NCBI GenBank assembly: GCA_963971405.1
Contig: OZ020487.1
Coordinates: 17,705,344-17,769,343, forward strand
Direction: 5' to 3'
From: Psococerastis gibbosa
Taxonomy: Eukaryota; Arthropoda; Insecta; Psocodea; Psocidae
Length of the DNA: 64,000 nt
The first letter of the stretch is position 1, and the number at the start of each line of letters is the position of its first letter. Shown piece by piece: positions 1-12,198 of this stretch. The position numbers and the translations under genes were made by a program. Under the pieces are notes generated by a model that was given only the letters and a program-made list of their open reading frames with translations, did no database searches and was not told the origin of the DNA.

Positions 1-126
1 TATTTCAGGTACTTTCAGTGCCAGCTAGTGTAAATAAACCCAAAGAAAAATAATTTATAATGGGGACTTGGGGAGCCTTACTTCTGGCGCAGCCCTCATT
101 GGGAATAAAATAAATAAATAAATAAA

Positions 127-1283
127 AATGTATTAGTAGTTCTCCCTTGTCAGAGCTATACAATTTTAAATGTTTAATTATTGTTTTGTGAACCTACATG
201 CCAAATTTCACTCAAATCCACCGAGTAGTTTGCCCGGAAATCGACGAACAGACAGACCGACAGACCGACAGACCGACCGACAGACAGACATTTTGTAAAA
301 ACCACTTTTTTGGGTTCCTGGGACCTCAAAACGTGTAAATTCGTTGAAATCTCGGAATCGGACCGGTCCGAGTTCACTCGAACATGCTTTCCAATTTATC
401 AAAATTATTAGATAGAGAAAATTAGTAATTTTATGGCAAATATTTTTCCTATGGTTAAATTTCCGATATCTCGGGGGGGGGGGGGGGGGGGGGCGGTTGT
501 CCACCTGACGTCACTGGAAGTGAGGTAAATTCTCGATAGGTCAAACAAACACATTAATTACCACACAGCAATAATGGCAGGGCATGCAATGCATTTGAGC
601 GCGAATTTTCTATCATTTTTTTCAAAAAATAATTTTTTGGGCAAAACCAAATATTTTTTTGGGAAAGCAACCTATCCGGTTTCGTTACTCAATTTAACAC
701 CTAAAACATGCTTGAAGGTAGAAATCATCGATAGAAAGGTTTCGCACTTTTTAGTCATTTTTTCATTAAAATTTAGTTATTTTTATTTTTTTACCCCCAG
801 AAGCAAACTATCAAGGGGCAAGCGACCCCCCGCATTTTGTCAACATTAATAACGACTACAATCTACGAGAATTTAAAAGAAATCGTTGGAGCCGTTTTTG
901 AGAAATAATTTTTTTAGACGTTTTTTTGGAGTTTTTTGAAAATAAAACCCCCCCAAATTGAGTTAGCCCAAAAAAAAAAATTGTCCCGAGGTATGATTTT
1001 TGTGAACCTACATGCCAAATTTCACTCAAATCCACCGAGTAGTTTGCCCGGAAATCGACGAACAGACAGACCGACAGACCGACCGACAGACAGACATTTT
1101 GTAAAAACCACTTTTTTGGGTTCCTGGGACCTCAAAACGTGTAAATCCGTTGAAATCTCGGAATCGAAAATTTCGACCATCACAAAGCTTTCCTTATACT
1201 ACGTATAAATTGGAAAGCAAAAATGTATAAGTAGTTCTCCCTTGTCAGAGCTATACAATTTTAAATGTTTAATTATTGTTTAC
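127..1283 (+). repeat. Dispersed repeat X, composite copy in a duplicated flank
   Basis: A dispersed repeat about 0.85 kb long, with related ends that both read roughly GCTTTCCAATTTAT inward, a G tract at 471-493 and a GACAGACCGACAGACC-type simple stretch near its far end. The main copy is about 370-1218. A second partial tail (189-360) matches 1003-1165 and is joined directly to the head of the main copy. The flank at 127-188 recurs at 1219-1280, so the whole block looks like an offset tandem duplication. No transposase is visible. Other copies are near 6470, 21885, 28082, 45345, 60850 and 61262. Non-autonomous DNA element is my inference from the short inverted ends. Confidence 0.7.
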
Positions 1284-2094
1284 TATATGCTATACTGTAC
1301 CTACGTATCTTGACAATGAGTTTAGGTTTTATCTAGCACAAGCGGGGCTTTGGACTGCCGCGCGGCCACGCCCCCCTTGCACCTGCGGCCGCTCGCCCCT
1401 TCGGGGCTTGCATGACACGACTTCAATTTCCAGAATTTTCTAATTTCCCCCGCAATTTTTTAAATTTTTTCTGTCATAAGAACCTTCTCCTGACCATAGT
1501 AGTAGTATGGTTTGACACAGTCCGAGGCCACGGTGTGGACCCATAGGACTCCAGTGGACCTCCTGATTATAGTGGATTCCGAACCACTTGGGAAACACAG
1601 TGAAGTCACACGATTAGTTCGGAGGTGACCAGGACAAGTCCTACCATGTTTCCCTACCGGGACTGTGCACACGACCAATTTATCTGCAGCTTTGAACCTG
1701 CTTTGGTCCGCTGGATTCAACTTGGTATGGCGGCCGGCTCTCCTGACCATAACAAACACAACAACAACAAAATTGTGAAATCAGTCCAGCTGTTCACGCG
1801 TGATGGCGTGACCAAGGGAAAAATAGATTCATTTTTATATATATAGATACAGTACGGTATACCGTTTTTGTTTTGACTGTTTTTCTTACACTTGACGCGA
1901 TGGCGCGAGCCGAAACCGGTTGTGTATTTTATATAACGTAGGCTAAATCTTAATAAGTTATTTTATTCACAATGATTGACAGTACGTTGTACAAACTTAA
2001 TAAGGAGCCTGCCATGTATCATTATTAACAGAAATCGTTAGTAGCAATACTAGCAGTCTTCCATTTCTCCCAGAATGATATTTCTCATAGGTAC
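1284..2094. repeat. Gene-free stretch with dispersed repeat B (about 1490-1765)
   Basis: No supported gene. A GC-rich patch lies at 1335-1415. A roughly 270-bp repeat at about 1490-1765 recurs at 26045-26300 in the same orientation and at 45440-45655 inverted. It ends here in a CAACAACAA-type tail near 1757-1772. A reverse-strand GGTTCGGAATCC (around 1575-1590) resembles a Pol III B box, so a SINE is possible, but no A box is clear. Confidence 0.5.
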
Positions 2095-2275
2095 AGTACC
2101 AAGGGGGGGTACAGGGGGGTTCAAACCCCCCCCCCCCCCCCGAAATGAAATAACTTGATACTAGATAGAATCGGATTTTGAAACGAAGAATAAAAAACTA
2201 TGTAATACCCAATAAAATTTCTAACCCCCCCCCCCCCCCCCCCGGAAAATAATTCTGGCTACGGCCTTGTACAGT
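2095..2275. repeat. G/C-tract repeat copy
   Basis: Short element with long C tracts (2128-2143, 2226-2243) and an end reading GGCTACGGCCTTGTAC. It resembles the copy at 2990-3196. No coding potential. Confidence 0.45.
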
Positions 2276-2359
2276 ACGGAAATTTACAGGTATTTCAATT
2301 TGAATACAGAATTTTACCTCTCTTTGGTCGGTAGGAAATTCCGTGAAGAAATCTCTGAG

Positions 2360-2590
2360 TGCACTTGCTGAACTAGATTTGATCTTACAGGGCAGCATCA
2401 GGTGATACTGATCCACCTGCATATTGGTCCAGATCTGGTCTTATTACTCAATATAAGGGGTTGTTGTTTTGACCTCAGGGAGATAAGGCTGACCCACGCG
2501 GCACCTGCTGAACTAGATCTGGTCTGAGGGCAGCATCAGTCAATAATGTTTCACCTGTATATTGGTCCAGATCTGGTCTTAAATCGTGAA
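2360..2590. repeat. Two-unit tandem duplication, about 138-bp period
   Basis: The segment around 2360-2445 is repeated, with substitutions, around 2496-2583. Both units carry GGGCAGCATCAG and CCAGATCTGGTCTTA. No function is evident. I see nothing else in 2591-2985. Confidence 0.55.
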
Positions 2591-2989
2591 GGGATGAGAC
2601 TCGCTGGCTAGGGGAGGAATTACCTGTTTTATTTGTACTTAATTGCATCTTTTGCTACATATTGGCCGATTTGCGTTGCATTAACTGACAACAAAAAGGG
2701 GTAAATATACGTTTAGTTGTTTTGTTCTTAATTTAAATTTATATTTCTTCCTATTGTCTTATTTTAACTCTTACCACTTTAGTCTACTACACCAATAGGA
2801 GTACCCCGAGTAGATCAAAGTTCGGGAATGACATGAGGGTTAGAGCTTATTATTAACAAAAAAAAAATCAGCTCAGTCCTTAAAAAAGCTGCCGGGCAAT
2901 GCGCGCGTATAGTTTCCAATTATTGTATTATATAGACTATGCACAGTGTATGTAGAATTTTGGGGATATAAAATACAGTACATAGAATC

Positions 2990-3196
2990 ATGGCCGTGCC
3001 CAAGGGGTAGTCCAGGGGGTCCGAACCCCCCCCCCCCGAAATAACTTTTTTTTAATGTAAACCTGTATTGTTTGAAGAATTGTAATAAATTAATCTGACT
3101 TTGAACACTGGATAGCATGGAATTTCATTAATAAATTACGTTAAAACAAAATTGGACCCCCCCCCCCCCCCGAAATCAAAACCTGGGCACGGCCTT
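2990..3196. repeat. Small element with inverted ends GGCCGTGCCCA and C tracts
   Basis: The left end reads GGCCGTGCCCAAGG near 2991 and the right end is its complement (CCTGGGCACGGCC, 3182-3194). C tracts at 3025-3037 and 3157-3170 lie inside. Size and inverted ends fit a MITE, but the target duplication is unclear. Confidence 0.5.
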
Positions 3197-3540
3197 GCAT
3201 AGAATCCAATCAATTTATTCGGGGGGAATTGATTGCACCATCAATTTCAAAATCTGCCTCATTTTATGAAGGACTTGTTTTGGCTCACAAATCCTGCATG
3301 GAAGATAATCATCAGCAACCCCCTAGCACTGAAGGAGTGCATGAAGAGGGTACTAGAGCAAATGAAGTCGTTGAAAGAGATGGTATCACCATGGTTCAAC
3401 ACAAACAGATAGATATCTTTGAGACCTCTCAACTCACACCTCCCTCTCATTATCTCTCAAGTATTGAACGAGTCAATTGCATGAGGAGCCCCAAATTTTG
3501 GAGTGACCGCAGTTGGTTTGGCATAATGACTTTATCACTA

Positions 3541-3679
3541 GGCGCTGTTTCCACCATCGTCAATAGTGATATTAAATGTTTTTTGACGTGGTAGCAGACA
3601 TTTTTAGACAGTCTAAAAATGTCTGCTACCACGTCAAAAAACATTTAATATCACTATTGACGTTGCTGGAATCAGCGCC
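3541..3679. mobile_element. Foldback MITE family F, copy A
   Basis: A 139-bp near-perfect palindrome with GGCGCTG / CAGCGCC ends, flanked by CTA (left) and TTA (right). The arm tips carry TGACGTGGTAGCAGACATT and its complement. The mid-arm sequence (about 3560-3584) is unlike that of other copies yet pairs perfectly with the opposite arm. No coding capacity. Confidence 0.85.
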
Positions 3680-4997
3680 TTATACTGTTCCAGCCCGCAC
3701 TGCAGTTCAGGTGATACTAGGCTATGTAGAGTACAGTGCGACCACGAATTGAAGATATAGGTAACTGGTGCCAATTATGCCTCCCAACACGCCACATGGC
3801 ATAAATATTTTTAACAGGGTACGCCCCGTAGGAAATTGGCAGCCCGAAACGTAATGCTTCTTACAATTTATTTAATTAAACAAGCAAGTTATTAAAATAT
3901 TGCTTCATTTAAGTTGTAGGAGACTACCTACCTACTTTATGCATAATATAATAGGGCATAATTATTAATGTTTAGTTTTATAGTTTTTTCATAGTAGGCC
4001 TATACATCTTATATACGCGAAATTTTAGCCCTCAATCTTTTTTATAAAAAATCTACGGTACCAAAAATTAAAAAGACCCTATTACATTATGCATCAAGTA
4101 GTCTTATACCAATTATATGAGCCAAATCTTTAAAAGCTTACTTTGTCAATTAAATAAAAAATAAGAAGCCTGTAAAAACTAATTATGGGGTACCTATTTC
4201 TTAAGGAACGGGACGTACACTCTTATTATTAAGGGTATCGAGGTCCACCCCTGTCATGCTACCATGAGCCTGAACTCAGAAGTGCCCGGTTCAACCTTTT
4301 GTGTTGGTACTCCTTTCTCCTTTCTTTGCCTACTACTAGGCAGGTAGTTGAAAGTCAGCACTAAAATTTAAATTTTCTCTGTGGAAAAACATAAAATAAA
4401 AATTCTAAAAAAACTTTAATTTTACATTGCATCTATGCTCTCAAAATTTTCCCCCATAAGTGTTTAGGGGGGGGGGGGGGTTGCCTCACTCTGACACTCT
4501 GAGAGCTTGCCCTGGATACGGTCAGGTGTCATAATTTTTAGGCCTCCCCAAAAGAAAATCCTGGTATATATATATGTCATATATGTTTGCTCAAAAGACG
4601 TTAATCCTGAATAAAATTTTACGCCAGGTATACCAAAGGAGCGGCTTATAAGCAAGGTAACATGTCCACTAATAAAGCGGGTCCCCAGGAGTGTCGTTGC
4701 TTCATGTTCCGGCCGGTCCCCAGCTCCATGGGGAACCACTTTCTGTTTTCCATCCTTCGAAAACTCCCCTTTTCCTTCCTCATTGTAAACCGTATTTTCC
4801 TTCTTGCGTCACGCTAATGGCCTTCATAAATTTTTACCCTCGAGCAGCCGTCCGTCCATCATGAACTTCATCCATAAGGCAAGTTACCAATGTATAGGCC
4901 TAAGTATAGACGTTGGCGTTATTGTAACAAAATGAAACCACTACTTCGCGCCTATTTTTGGCAAACATTGCCTCCTTGGGGTAATAACAATATTTTT
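3680..4997. other. Gene-free stretch
   Basis: AT-rich sequence without a supported gene. A G tract lies at 4468-4480. I recognise no other element. Confidence 0.5.
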
Positions 4998-5207
4998 TTA
5001 ATTACACCATAGGATAGCATTGGCTTCCGCCATCAGCTTTCTTGCAGCCCAATACAGCACATAATCTGGTGAACCTCTGCTATATTGATGAGAGCCGGGC
5101 ACGTACTTCAGGAGTTTTCCGTCCATCTCTTCCCGGGTGTCGCATAAAGGGCAGAAAGGCTCCGCTGCTACACCTATACGCGTGAAGATGTTTTTGAAGG
5201 TAGTCAT
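4998..5207 (-). pseudogene. LINE C-terminal remnant (zinc-knuckle-like)
   Basis: A 69-codon minus-strand ORF contains CPLCDTREE followed by YWAARKLMAE. This resembles the C-terminal Cys-rich tail that follows reverse transcriptase in non-LTR retrotransposons. The expected second Cys/His pair is not evident and nothing of the polymerase remains around it. I read it as a decayed fragment. 5208-6109 shows nothing recognisable. Confidence 0.4.
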
Positions 5208-6109
5208 GACCCGTGGTTATTAGTTAACCTAAATTCCGCCACTGACTGGTATCTGGGTAGGTTCTTTGGTGGCCTGTCTTTCTTTCTTTCTGTCTTTTTC
5301 TCCCACGTTTTTCTAGCGACGTCGGTCCTGTGAGCTATCCCGCATTAACAATATGACTTAAGTAGTTACTCGTTATTGCCAACTGTCGCATGTGCATTGA
5401 ATACAGTATGTTTCCATACACTTATTTTCCATATCTAATATACTTAAGTGATCTGCACAGTGATATTTTTTGGAAATCGTAATTTTATGAATGTCCACGA
5501 AGGAAGTGGGGAAGTCACTGTCCCTATAATGCGTAAGGCTACAACTAGACACACAATAAGTAAGCTACTCTACAGCCCACGGAGACATGCAGCTGTTTGT
5601 AAGCTCGAAATATGGGTCATGTATAGAATTTTGAAACGGGCCACTGATGCACCCGTGCCCGAAAATTTCACATCTGCATGCTCGTTCTGCTGGGATAGCA
5701 CCTGGCATATATGTAAATACTACCCTCTATGCTAAACATTCGGCCCTTTTTTCTCCCGGCAGACAAAAGGGTTGAAGACGGTGTCATATGTAAATAGGGA
5801 GAGTTTTGTATTACCTCGATGGATCCAACAGGATTAACAGGCCCGCTGTTGTCTCGCTGCCTGAAATCCTGTCAGCCCTTCCTTCACCTCGGTAATATTA
5901 TTATTATTCACTGAGTTCCTATCTGGGCTAAGATGGTTGTCCTACCCCCTGTGGCTGAAGCCGCGCAACTCACTTAATATTTTTTTTTAACTTGGTAGCC
6001 AATTGTGCCTATACGCGGCGACACGATCAACAACGTTGCAACTTGAGCAGCACAAATCGATCTATGTGTTTAGGGGGGTTCGGCTATCTTAAGTTTCTAT
6101 GCCAGCAGC

Positions 6110-6362
6110 AGGCTGATCATGGCGATTATTATACCGGGGTTTATTTAATTCCCTGGTATTAAAACTGTAAACAAACAAATTTTGAATAGCACTTTCCATT
6201 ATAAAATTATCTTGTTTACATTTTTAATACCAGGGAATTAAATAAACCCTGGTATTAAAAATGTAAACAAGATAATTTTATAATGGAAAGTGCTATTCAG
6301 AATTTGTTTGTTTACATTTTTAATCCCAAGAGTAAGTTAATACCAATCCCCATGATCAGCCT
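6110..6362. mobile_element. Foldback element with AGGCTGATCATGG ends
   Basis: Long inverted repeat. The left end AGGCTGATCATGG (from 6110) is complementary to CCATGATCAGCCT ending at 6362. Internally, blocks such as ACCAGGGAATTAAATAAA and AAGATAATTTTATAATGG recur as complements around a centre near 6240. It has no ORF and is unrelated in sequence to family F. Confidence 0.7.
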
Positions 6363-6469
6363 ACAGGTACCTGAAAACACGTATACAGTATGGTAAAAAA
6401 TGCAGTGCCTAGAATAACATGGTTGCTTGATTAACTTGATTTGATGCAAACAAAAAGAACCGGTCCTAG

Positions 6470-7320
6470 TATACTCGAACATGCTTTCCAATTTATCAAA
6501 ATTAGTAGATAGAGAAAATGAGTAATTTCATGGTAAATAATTTTCCTATGGTTAAATTTCCGATATCTCGGGGGGGGGGGGGGGGGGGTGTCTACCTGAC
6601 GTCACTCGTCACTGGTGGTGAGGTAAATTCTAGATAGGTCAGACCAACACATTACCACACAGCAATACTGGCAGGGCACGCAATGCATTTGAGCGCGAAT
6701 TTTCTATCATTTTTTAAAAAAAAAACCATTTTTTTTCTACAAAACAAAATACTTTTCTGGGAAAGCAACCTGTCCGGTTTCGTTACTCAATTTAACACCG
6801 AAAACATGCTTGAAGGTAGAAATCATCGATGGAAAGGTTTCGCAGAAAAATTTTTCTTTAGTCATTTTTCATTAAAATTTAGTTATTTTTATTTTTTTAC
6901 CTCCAGAAGCAACCTATCAAGGGGCAAGCGACCCCACGCATTTCGTTAATATTAATAACGACTACAATATATGTGAATTTAAAAGAAATCGTTGGAGCCG
7001 TTTTTGAGAAATAATTTTTTTAAACATTTTTTATGATTTTATTGAGAATAACACCCCCCCCCCCTCCCCAAATTAAGTTAGCCCCAAATAAAAAAAAATT
7101 GTTCCGAGGTATGATTTTTGTGAACCTACATGCCGAATTTCATCAAAACCGACCAAGTAGTTTGCCCGGAAATCGACGCACAGACAGACAGACATTTCGT
7201 AAAAACCACTTTTTTTGGGTTCCTGGGACCTTAAAACGTGTAAATCCGTTGAAATCTCGGAATCGAAAATTTCGACCGTCACAAAGCTTTCCTTATACTA
7301 GACTACGTATAAATTAGAAA
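6470..7320 (+). repeat. Dispersed repeat X, near-complete copy
   Basis: Same element as at 370-1218: the CGAACATGCTTTCCAATTT head, a G tract (6571-6588), a C tract (7053-7063), a CAGACAGACAGAC stretch and the CTCGGAATCGAAAATTTC tail. Short ORFs inside are frame shadows of this repeat, not genes. 7321-8143 contains nothing I can identify. Confidence 0.75.
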
Positions 7321-8143
7321 GAAATAATTATCACAATGACGAAACCACAGTGGTAAATATTGCCAAGAGTGGTTTCATGCTGCTTAGGTATATTATATAA
7401 CACTGCTGATTTAAAAATGCAAAAATAAAGCCGTCCGGTGGGCAACGGGGCACTTTTCAACAACACATGCGTGCAGCACCTATTGTATCTGTTGTTAACG
7501 AATTAAAAATTAGTGACTTATAAATGCGTGCACTATTTATAGCGCAGCCAGCTGTTACTTGCTTACAGGCAGTAAAGGACGGAAACAAAACTGGATTGGC
7601 CATAATGCAAAATCCAAGTGAAGTCATGGCTGGTCATGGCGACTACATCGTTCGATAGGGCCTCGGTTCTAACACTATTGCATAATCTAATTTTTGCAGG
7701 GTGCATTAGTTTCTAAACTGGTAGGTGACATCTAATAACACAACACACCAATATCACGGGTGGTCATGGGTAAATCCAGAGACATTTTTAGACTTCCAAT
7801 AATCGAAAGGCTGCAAAAAAAAATTCAAGATGACGGGCGGCAAGGATTTCAGACCTTGATGGTTTTTTTTTTTTTACAATTATCAACGCGGTTTTAAAAT
7901 AATAAAAAATTAGCGTGGGTGTACACACGTAAGAAATGAAACTTCCTTATGGCATCATTTTTCGAAAAATGACCGGCTACAATATATTTACAACTTTACA
8001 GAAATTGGTTAAGTAAAGCTAAATTAGATGAATTTTAAGTAAAACTCAAAAGGCTTTTATTATTATAAACATCTAAGTTTATAGCCTAAAAATAATGCAA
8101 TTATTTTATTTCACCTTATTGTTGCTTATTATATTATTATATA

Positions 8144-9530
8144 TTGGTTGTCTGTAAGTCGGTTGTAAAGTCGGTTTACAGACGATAGTTTAACGTGACA
8201 ACGCCTAAATTACTAAATTTCACTTTCATAATAGGGAAAAGTCAGGTAAAGTGAGCCACTTAATTTTTGTGATTTTATTTCTCGGTCATCAAAGCCGACA
8301 TGAATCTGCTTATATCGCCAACTGATAGTGTGATTGATCAGCTGTCAACGATATGGAGGCTTCATCATTCATTTGTACGGTTTCGGCACATAAGCACTTC
8401 TGGCAAAAGTCGACACTTGTCTCACTCTACCTTACTAGGTCAGGCAAAGCGGGACATTGAGCGCTTTGACCAAGATTGTAGATTTGACGTCCTCTAGTAA
8501 ACATTAGGCATTTCCGAATGAAAAACACACAAAACAAACGAGTGAAAGGGGTAAGACAACCTACTAAAACGGTAAGGTAAGTGGCAGGTAAAGTGAGACA
8601 CATGATGTTTCGCATATGGCATATAATGTCTCACTTTATCTCCACCTGCGCTTTTGATTTCAATCTGCCCTAACACGGACCAGATATAAACAATTGTTGT
8701 AGGATTGCTGTTATTTGTGTAAAAGTAGCCAATAAACTAAATAAAAATTATTGACAACATAGGCCTATAACTATAAAATATGGAAGGCTATGATTACATT
8801 AGTAAACATGAAATATTGCAATCCGACCCGTAAAAAGTAGAAAAAAATCGTGCACTATTAAATTTGTACCAAATGGCTCCATATTTGTTTGTCTAGCATA
8901 CCTTGGCCAATGTCGCCTACTATGTGTCATTAGACGATTTCCCACCAATAGTCTAGAAATTTATGGCTTGTCTCACTTTACCCGACTTTCCCCTATATGG
9001 CTGGAAAGTTAAAGAAATGTGGAAAAGCCCTTAAGTAGTTTGAATTTTTTAAATAGATAATAACGCGGCCGAAGGAGGCCTATTTTTGTTGAAAATCGTG
9101 CGCACCCCCTGACGTTTCACCCCCCCCCCCCCCCCCCAAGCCAAACCCCTTGCTTGATCACCACAAATATAGCATGGCCAGAAAGAGGAAAAATAGACGA
9201 AGACATGGGTATAATTTAAATTAAGATAGGCCTTCCACATCAGCCCAAAAAATTGCTTTAAACCCTCCCATGCAATTCAAATGGGATTGCTGGAAATGAC
9301 TTTTTTCGCGTCATTTTTTTTACCAATTTTGTGTTCCACTCGTGTTTAAGGGCTGAAGGGGTGATTTTCAATATGTATTTATATACTCGTTTGAAAACAT
9401 AATTCATACTGATTCTAATGAGACAATAAAAATTAATATCAGTTGAAAATTGCAGGCTGCAGAATTTTTTTACTCTATGCATGTAATTGGAAGAGTACCC
9501 TTTGAACCTGTTTTCCGCCGAAACACGGAT
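8144..9530 (+). repeat. Dispersed repeat Y, copy 1, split by a nested MITE
   Basis: Begins TTGGTTGTCTGTAAGTCGG and ends near CGCCGAAACACGGATG. Homologous copies are at 18253-18846 and, inverted, at 52795-53192. Only this copy is interrupted, by a 760-bp inverted-repeat element at 8234-8993. Just past its far end lies a mariner transposase remnant. A C tract lies at 9120-9137. Confidence 0.75.
8234..8993. mobile_element. Nested MITE with TA target duplication
   Basis: Inverted ends GGGAAAAGTCAGGTAAAG and (complement of the right end) GGGGAAAGTCGGGTAAAG, with TA on both sides (8232-8233, 8994-8995). The repeat Y copies at 18.3 kb and 53.1 kb lack it and run through the same point uninterrupted, giving two empty sites. 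A TA duplication suggests Tc1/mariner-superfamily mobilisation. There is no transposase inside. Confidence 0.85.
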
Positions 9531-9534
9531 GACC

Positions 9535-9757
9535 ATCCCACCAACAGCCCAGAACTGGCCTCCTCGGAGTTTTCCCTGTTTGAAAACCTCAAAGCAGACT
9601 TAAGGGGGAAGCGTTTTGAAGGCATTGAGGACATGGCGGCTGCTGTGGAGGCTCATTTGACAGCAAGGACAGCGACTATTTTTTGGGGGGCTTGAAATTG
9701 TTGGAGCGGAGATGTAGACAGTGTATTGAGATTGGAGGAGATTATGTTGAAAAATAA
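9535..9757 (+). pseudogene. mariner transposase C-terminal remnant
   Basis: The frame from about 9535 reads NSPELASSEFSLF followed by LRGKRF and AAVEAHL, matching the mariner segment that carries the third catalytic acid. That acid would be E here where Mos1-type enzymes have D (SDYHLF). After a frameshift near 9690 the usual C-terminus continues in another frame (LERRCRQCIEIGGDYVEK, stop 9755-9757). The N-terminal two thirds are absent. It abuts repeat Y. A dead fragment. Confidence 0.8.
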
Positions 9758-10011
9758 AAAATAAATCATATCTGTATTGTTCATTTTTATACCGACTTTA
9801 CCGAACTTATCAGCCTCACCTCGTATATCTTTAGGTACTAGTGGAATCATAGGCTATGATGAAGAATGGCGTTGACGTCTTCAACTTTGTAAAAATAAGA
9901 ACTCCAATGCTTCTGAAAAGTTTATTCATTTACTTCATCACTTATTTTAAATAAAACTTTATATTATTTGTTTATCCCTGCGTCTCGTTTCCACTAAGGA
10001 TATAGGTCTAT

Positions 10012-11365
10012 TAGTAGGGGAGCCCATGATGCTAAATGGGGATTTATTCGAGCGTCATAAGAGACCTGTTGGGTTTCAAAGCTTAGGTGTTAAAAAGAAG
10101 AAAATGTTATATAAAGTATACTTCTTCAGCGGTGGAGTAAGCGGCTATCGATTTTCAAAAATGTAAAAAAAAAACTGCTACGTGGACATACTCTAGCGCG
10201 TCAGATATTGATAGCATACATGCCCTACGTATTTTTAGTAATGTGCGTCTGTTAATCTGACCGTTTGCATGGTGGGGGTGGTCATATGTAAGGGTTAAAA
10301 ATGAAGAAGAAAAAATTTAATCGGGCGCGTCAGATTTTTTTAGGGGATGTTAAGTGAACCTATAAGAAGCCCACATTCAATAATCTGACGATAAGGATGT
10401 GACGCAAGGTAGTGGCAATTATTTGAATTTGCAAAAAAAAAGTACCATTTTGAAATGCTCGAGCGCGTCAGATTAAGACATATATGGTTCGTCTTCATGT
10501 CCTGGACGTGTTGTTTCATAATCTGACGATTATCTGGAGGGATTTGCTTAATCTGATAATTTTTGTACAATAGAACAATAGATTTTTTAAAACCGCTGAA
10601 CTTAGTCAATTGAAAAAGACATTTAATATTAAATATAATATTATATCATAGTAATATTAATAATATTAAATAGTAAGTTTTTATAAACTTTAGTTCACAT
10701 AACTTTAAATATTAAAATAGCAAATAAGTCAAAACGTTGGAAAAACGTTGTAAATAATAACATGGTGTCATGGCAACAGTGCCAACAGTAAGGAGGCAAA
10801 GATGTTAAAAAATAAACTGGATACAAAGCTTTATTTTAATCTAGGAGGTTTTTATTTTTATATAATAATATCACGGCGTCATGACAACAGAAATCATAGT
10901 GGGTAGACGAGTATATTATAGGCATGACACAGCTGCTAGCATTAAACTTTCTCGAAGAATCTTTGTTACTTCGGCTTATGGAAATCGTCAGATTATATAT
11001 TTTTCGTTATCCCTGAATTATTTCCTTTCGAAAAAAAAAAAATTAGTCACGCTCGAGAATGTGGAGGTGACGTTTTTTTTACAACTTTGTAGACCCCTCC
11101 TTTCTTTATGTCACTACGAAATTGTCAGATTAGTGAAATATACACTTTTTAGCATGTAATTAACTCACCATCCCTTAATCTGACGCGCTCTAGAATATCC
11201 GATGATCAATTTTTTTTTACTAATCTGATCCTTTATTCTTGACGGCCGGCCATACATACGGGGCTCATATTTGGTGGAGGCAATTAACAGGTTCAAGGTA
11301 TTCTCCTGTATCTTAATCTGCCGCGCTCGAGTATATCCACAAATCCCCGCTTGGGTTCCCCTACT
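10012..11365. mobile_element. 1.35-kb element with TAGTAGGGGA ends and a TCAGATTA motif array
   Basis: Inverted ends TAGTAGGGGAGCCCA (from 10012) and TGGGTTCCCCTACTA (to 11365), with further pairing at GGGGATTT and CTCGAG. About a dozen copies of the motif TCAGATTA (often extended to GCGCGTCAGATTA) occur in both orientations, for example 10197, 10252, 10327, 10381, 10463, 10520, 10549, 10987, 11123, 11175, 11222 and 11312. No transposase ORF is present. Probably a non-autonomous DNA transposon; the role of the motif is unknown. Confidence 0.65.
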
Positions 11366-12198
11366 ATATAGCACAATACGAGTGTCAAGTCAGCAAAAAT
11401 AGCATATTATTACAAAATCGTCACAAGAAACAACTCCACAACAGGACTTTGTAAACAATGATACAATAGCTCCTGTACTTTTGTATTGAATACGTGATGA
11501 ATGTAAGATCGTTCCTATGGGCAGTAAGTATGCCTACCCAGGCTATTGCATTACCTACTTACGAGTAACTTTCACCTATATATACAGTATATAGATTTAA
11601 CACTTTGATTTGCTTGGAACAATAATTAACAGCAATAGTAGAAACATCGATGATTTAGTAGATGATAGAGTAGCCTATTCAATAGTCCACCAGAGTCCTG
11701 AAACAAGCCAATAATAATGTGTTAGCATAAGCTACTTGTAACAAATAACACTGGTAGTAGTACAAAACATAGCAAGTACGCATTATAGCCGAGAGCGGCC
11801 AAGTTGAGCCTCAGGGCATTTAAAATCCCGTTGAATATAGGGAAAAATCAGGCTATTATATCACCTTGGAAACACAAATTACAGCTTACCTCTGTTTACA
11901 GATAATTTAAATCCAAAATAACTGTAAAGTCTAAGCCCTATTATAAGGCAAATTAACCTTCCCTGCTTGGGTCATTGTTGCTTTGAATACTGTAGGGCTG
12001 GCTACACGAAAACAACCTGGTTCATGGGATACAATAATAAGTTTCGACCAAGGAAATCGTTTGAATTTTTGGTGCCACCTGCCACAACTTCTTCGACCAA
12101 TCAGAGCACGCCTTGGACGCATCAAAACAACAAAAAATCCTGTCGTGGCTGCACGCCATGCTCTGGATGAAAAACGACGTGTCAAGTGGCATTAGAAA
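11366..12198. other. Gene-free stretch downstream of CLASRP
   Basis: Lies 3' of the CLASRP stop codon. An 84-codon minus-strand ORF at 11931-12185 has no recognisable domain. It could be 3' UTR or a repeat; I do not call it a gene. Confidence 0.4.

Noticed and set aside
3229..3594. 121-codon plus-strand ORF
   Set aside because: It runs into the arm of foldback MITE A and shows no recognisable domain or splice structure.
11820..11850. Second end of the TA-flanked MITE of 8.2 kb (TATAGGGAAAAATCAGG)
   Set aside because: Only about 15 bp match and there is no partner arm; could be coincidence.
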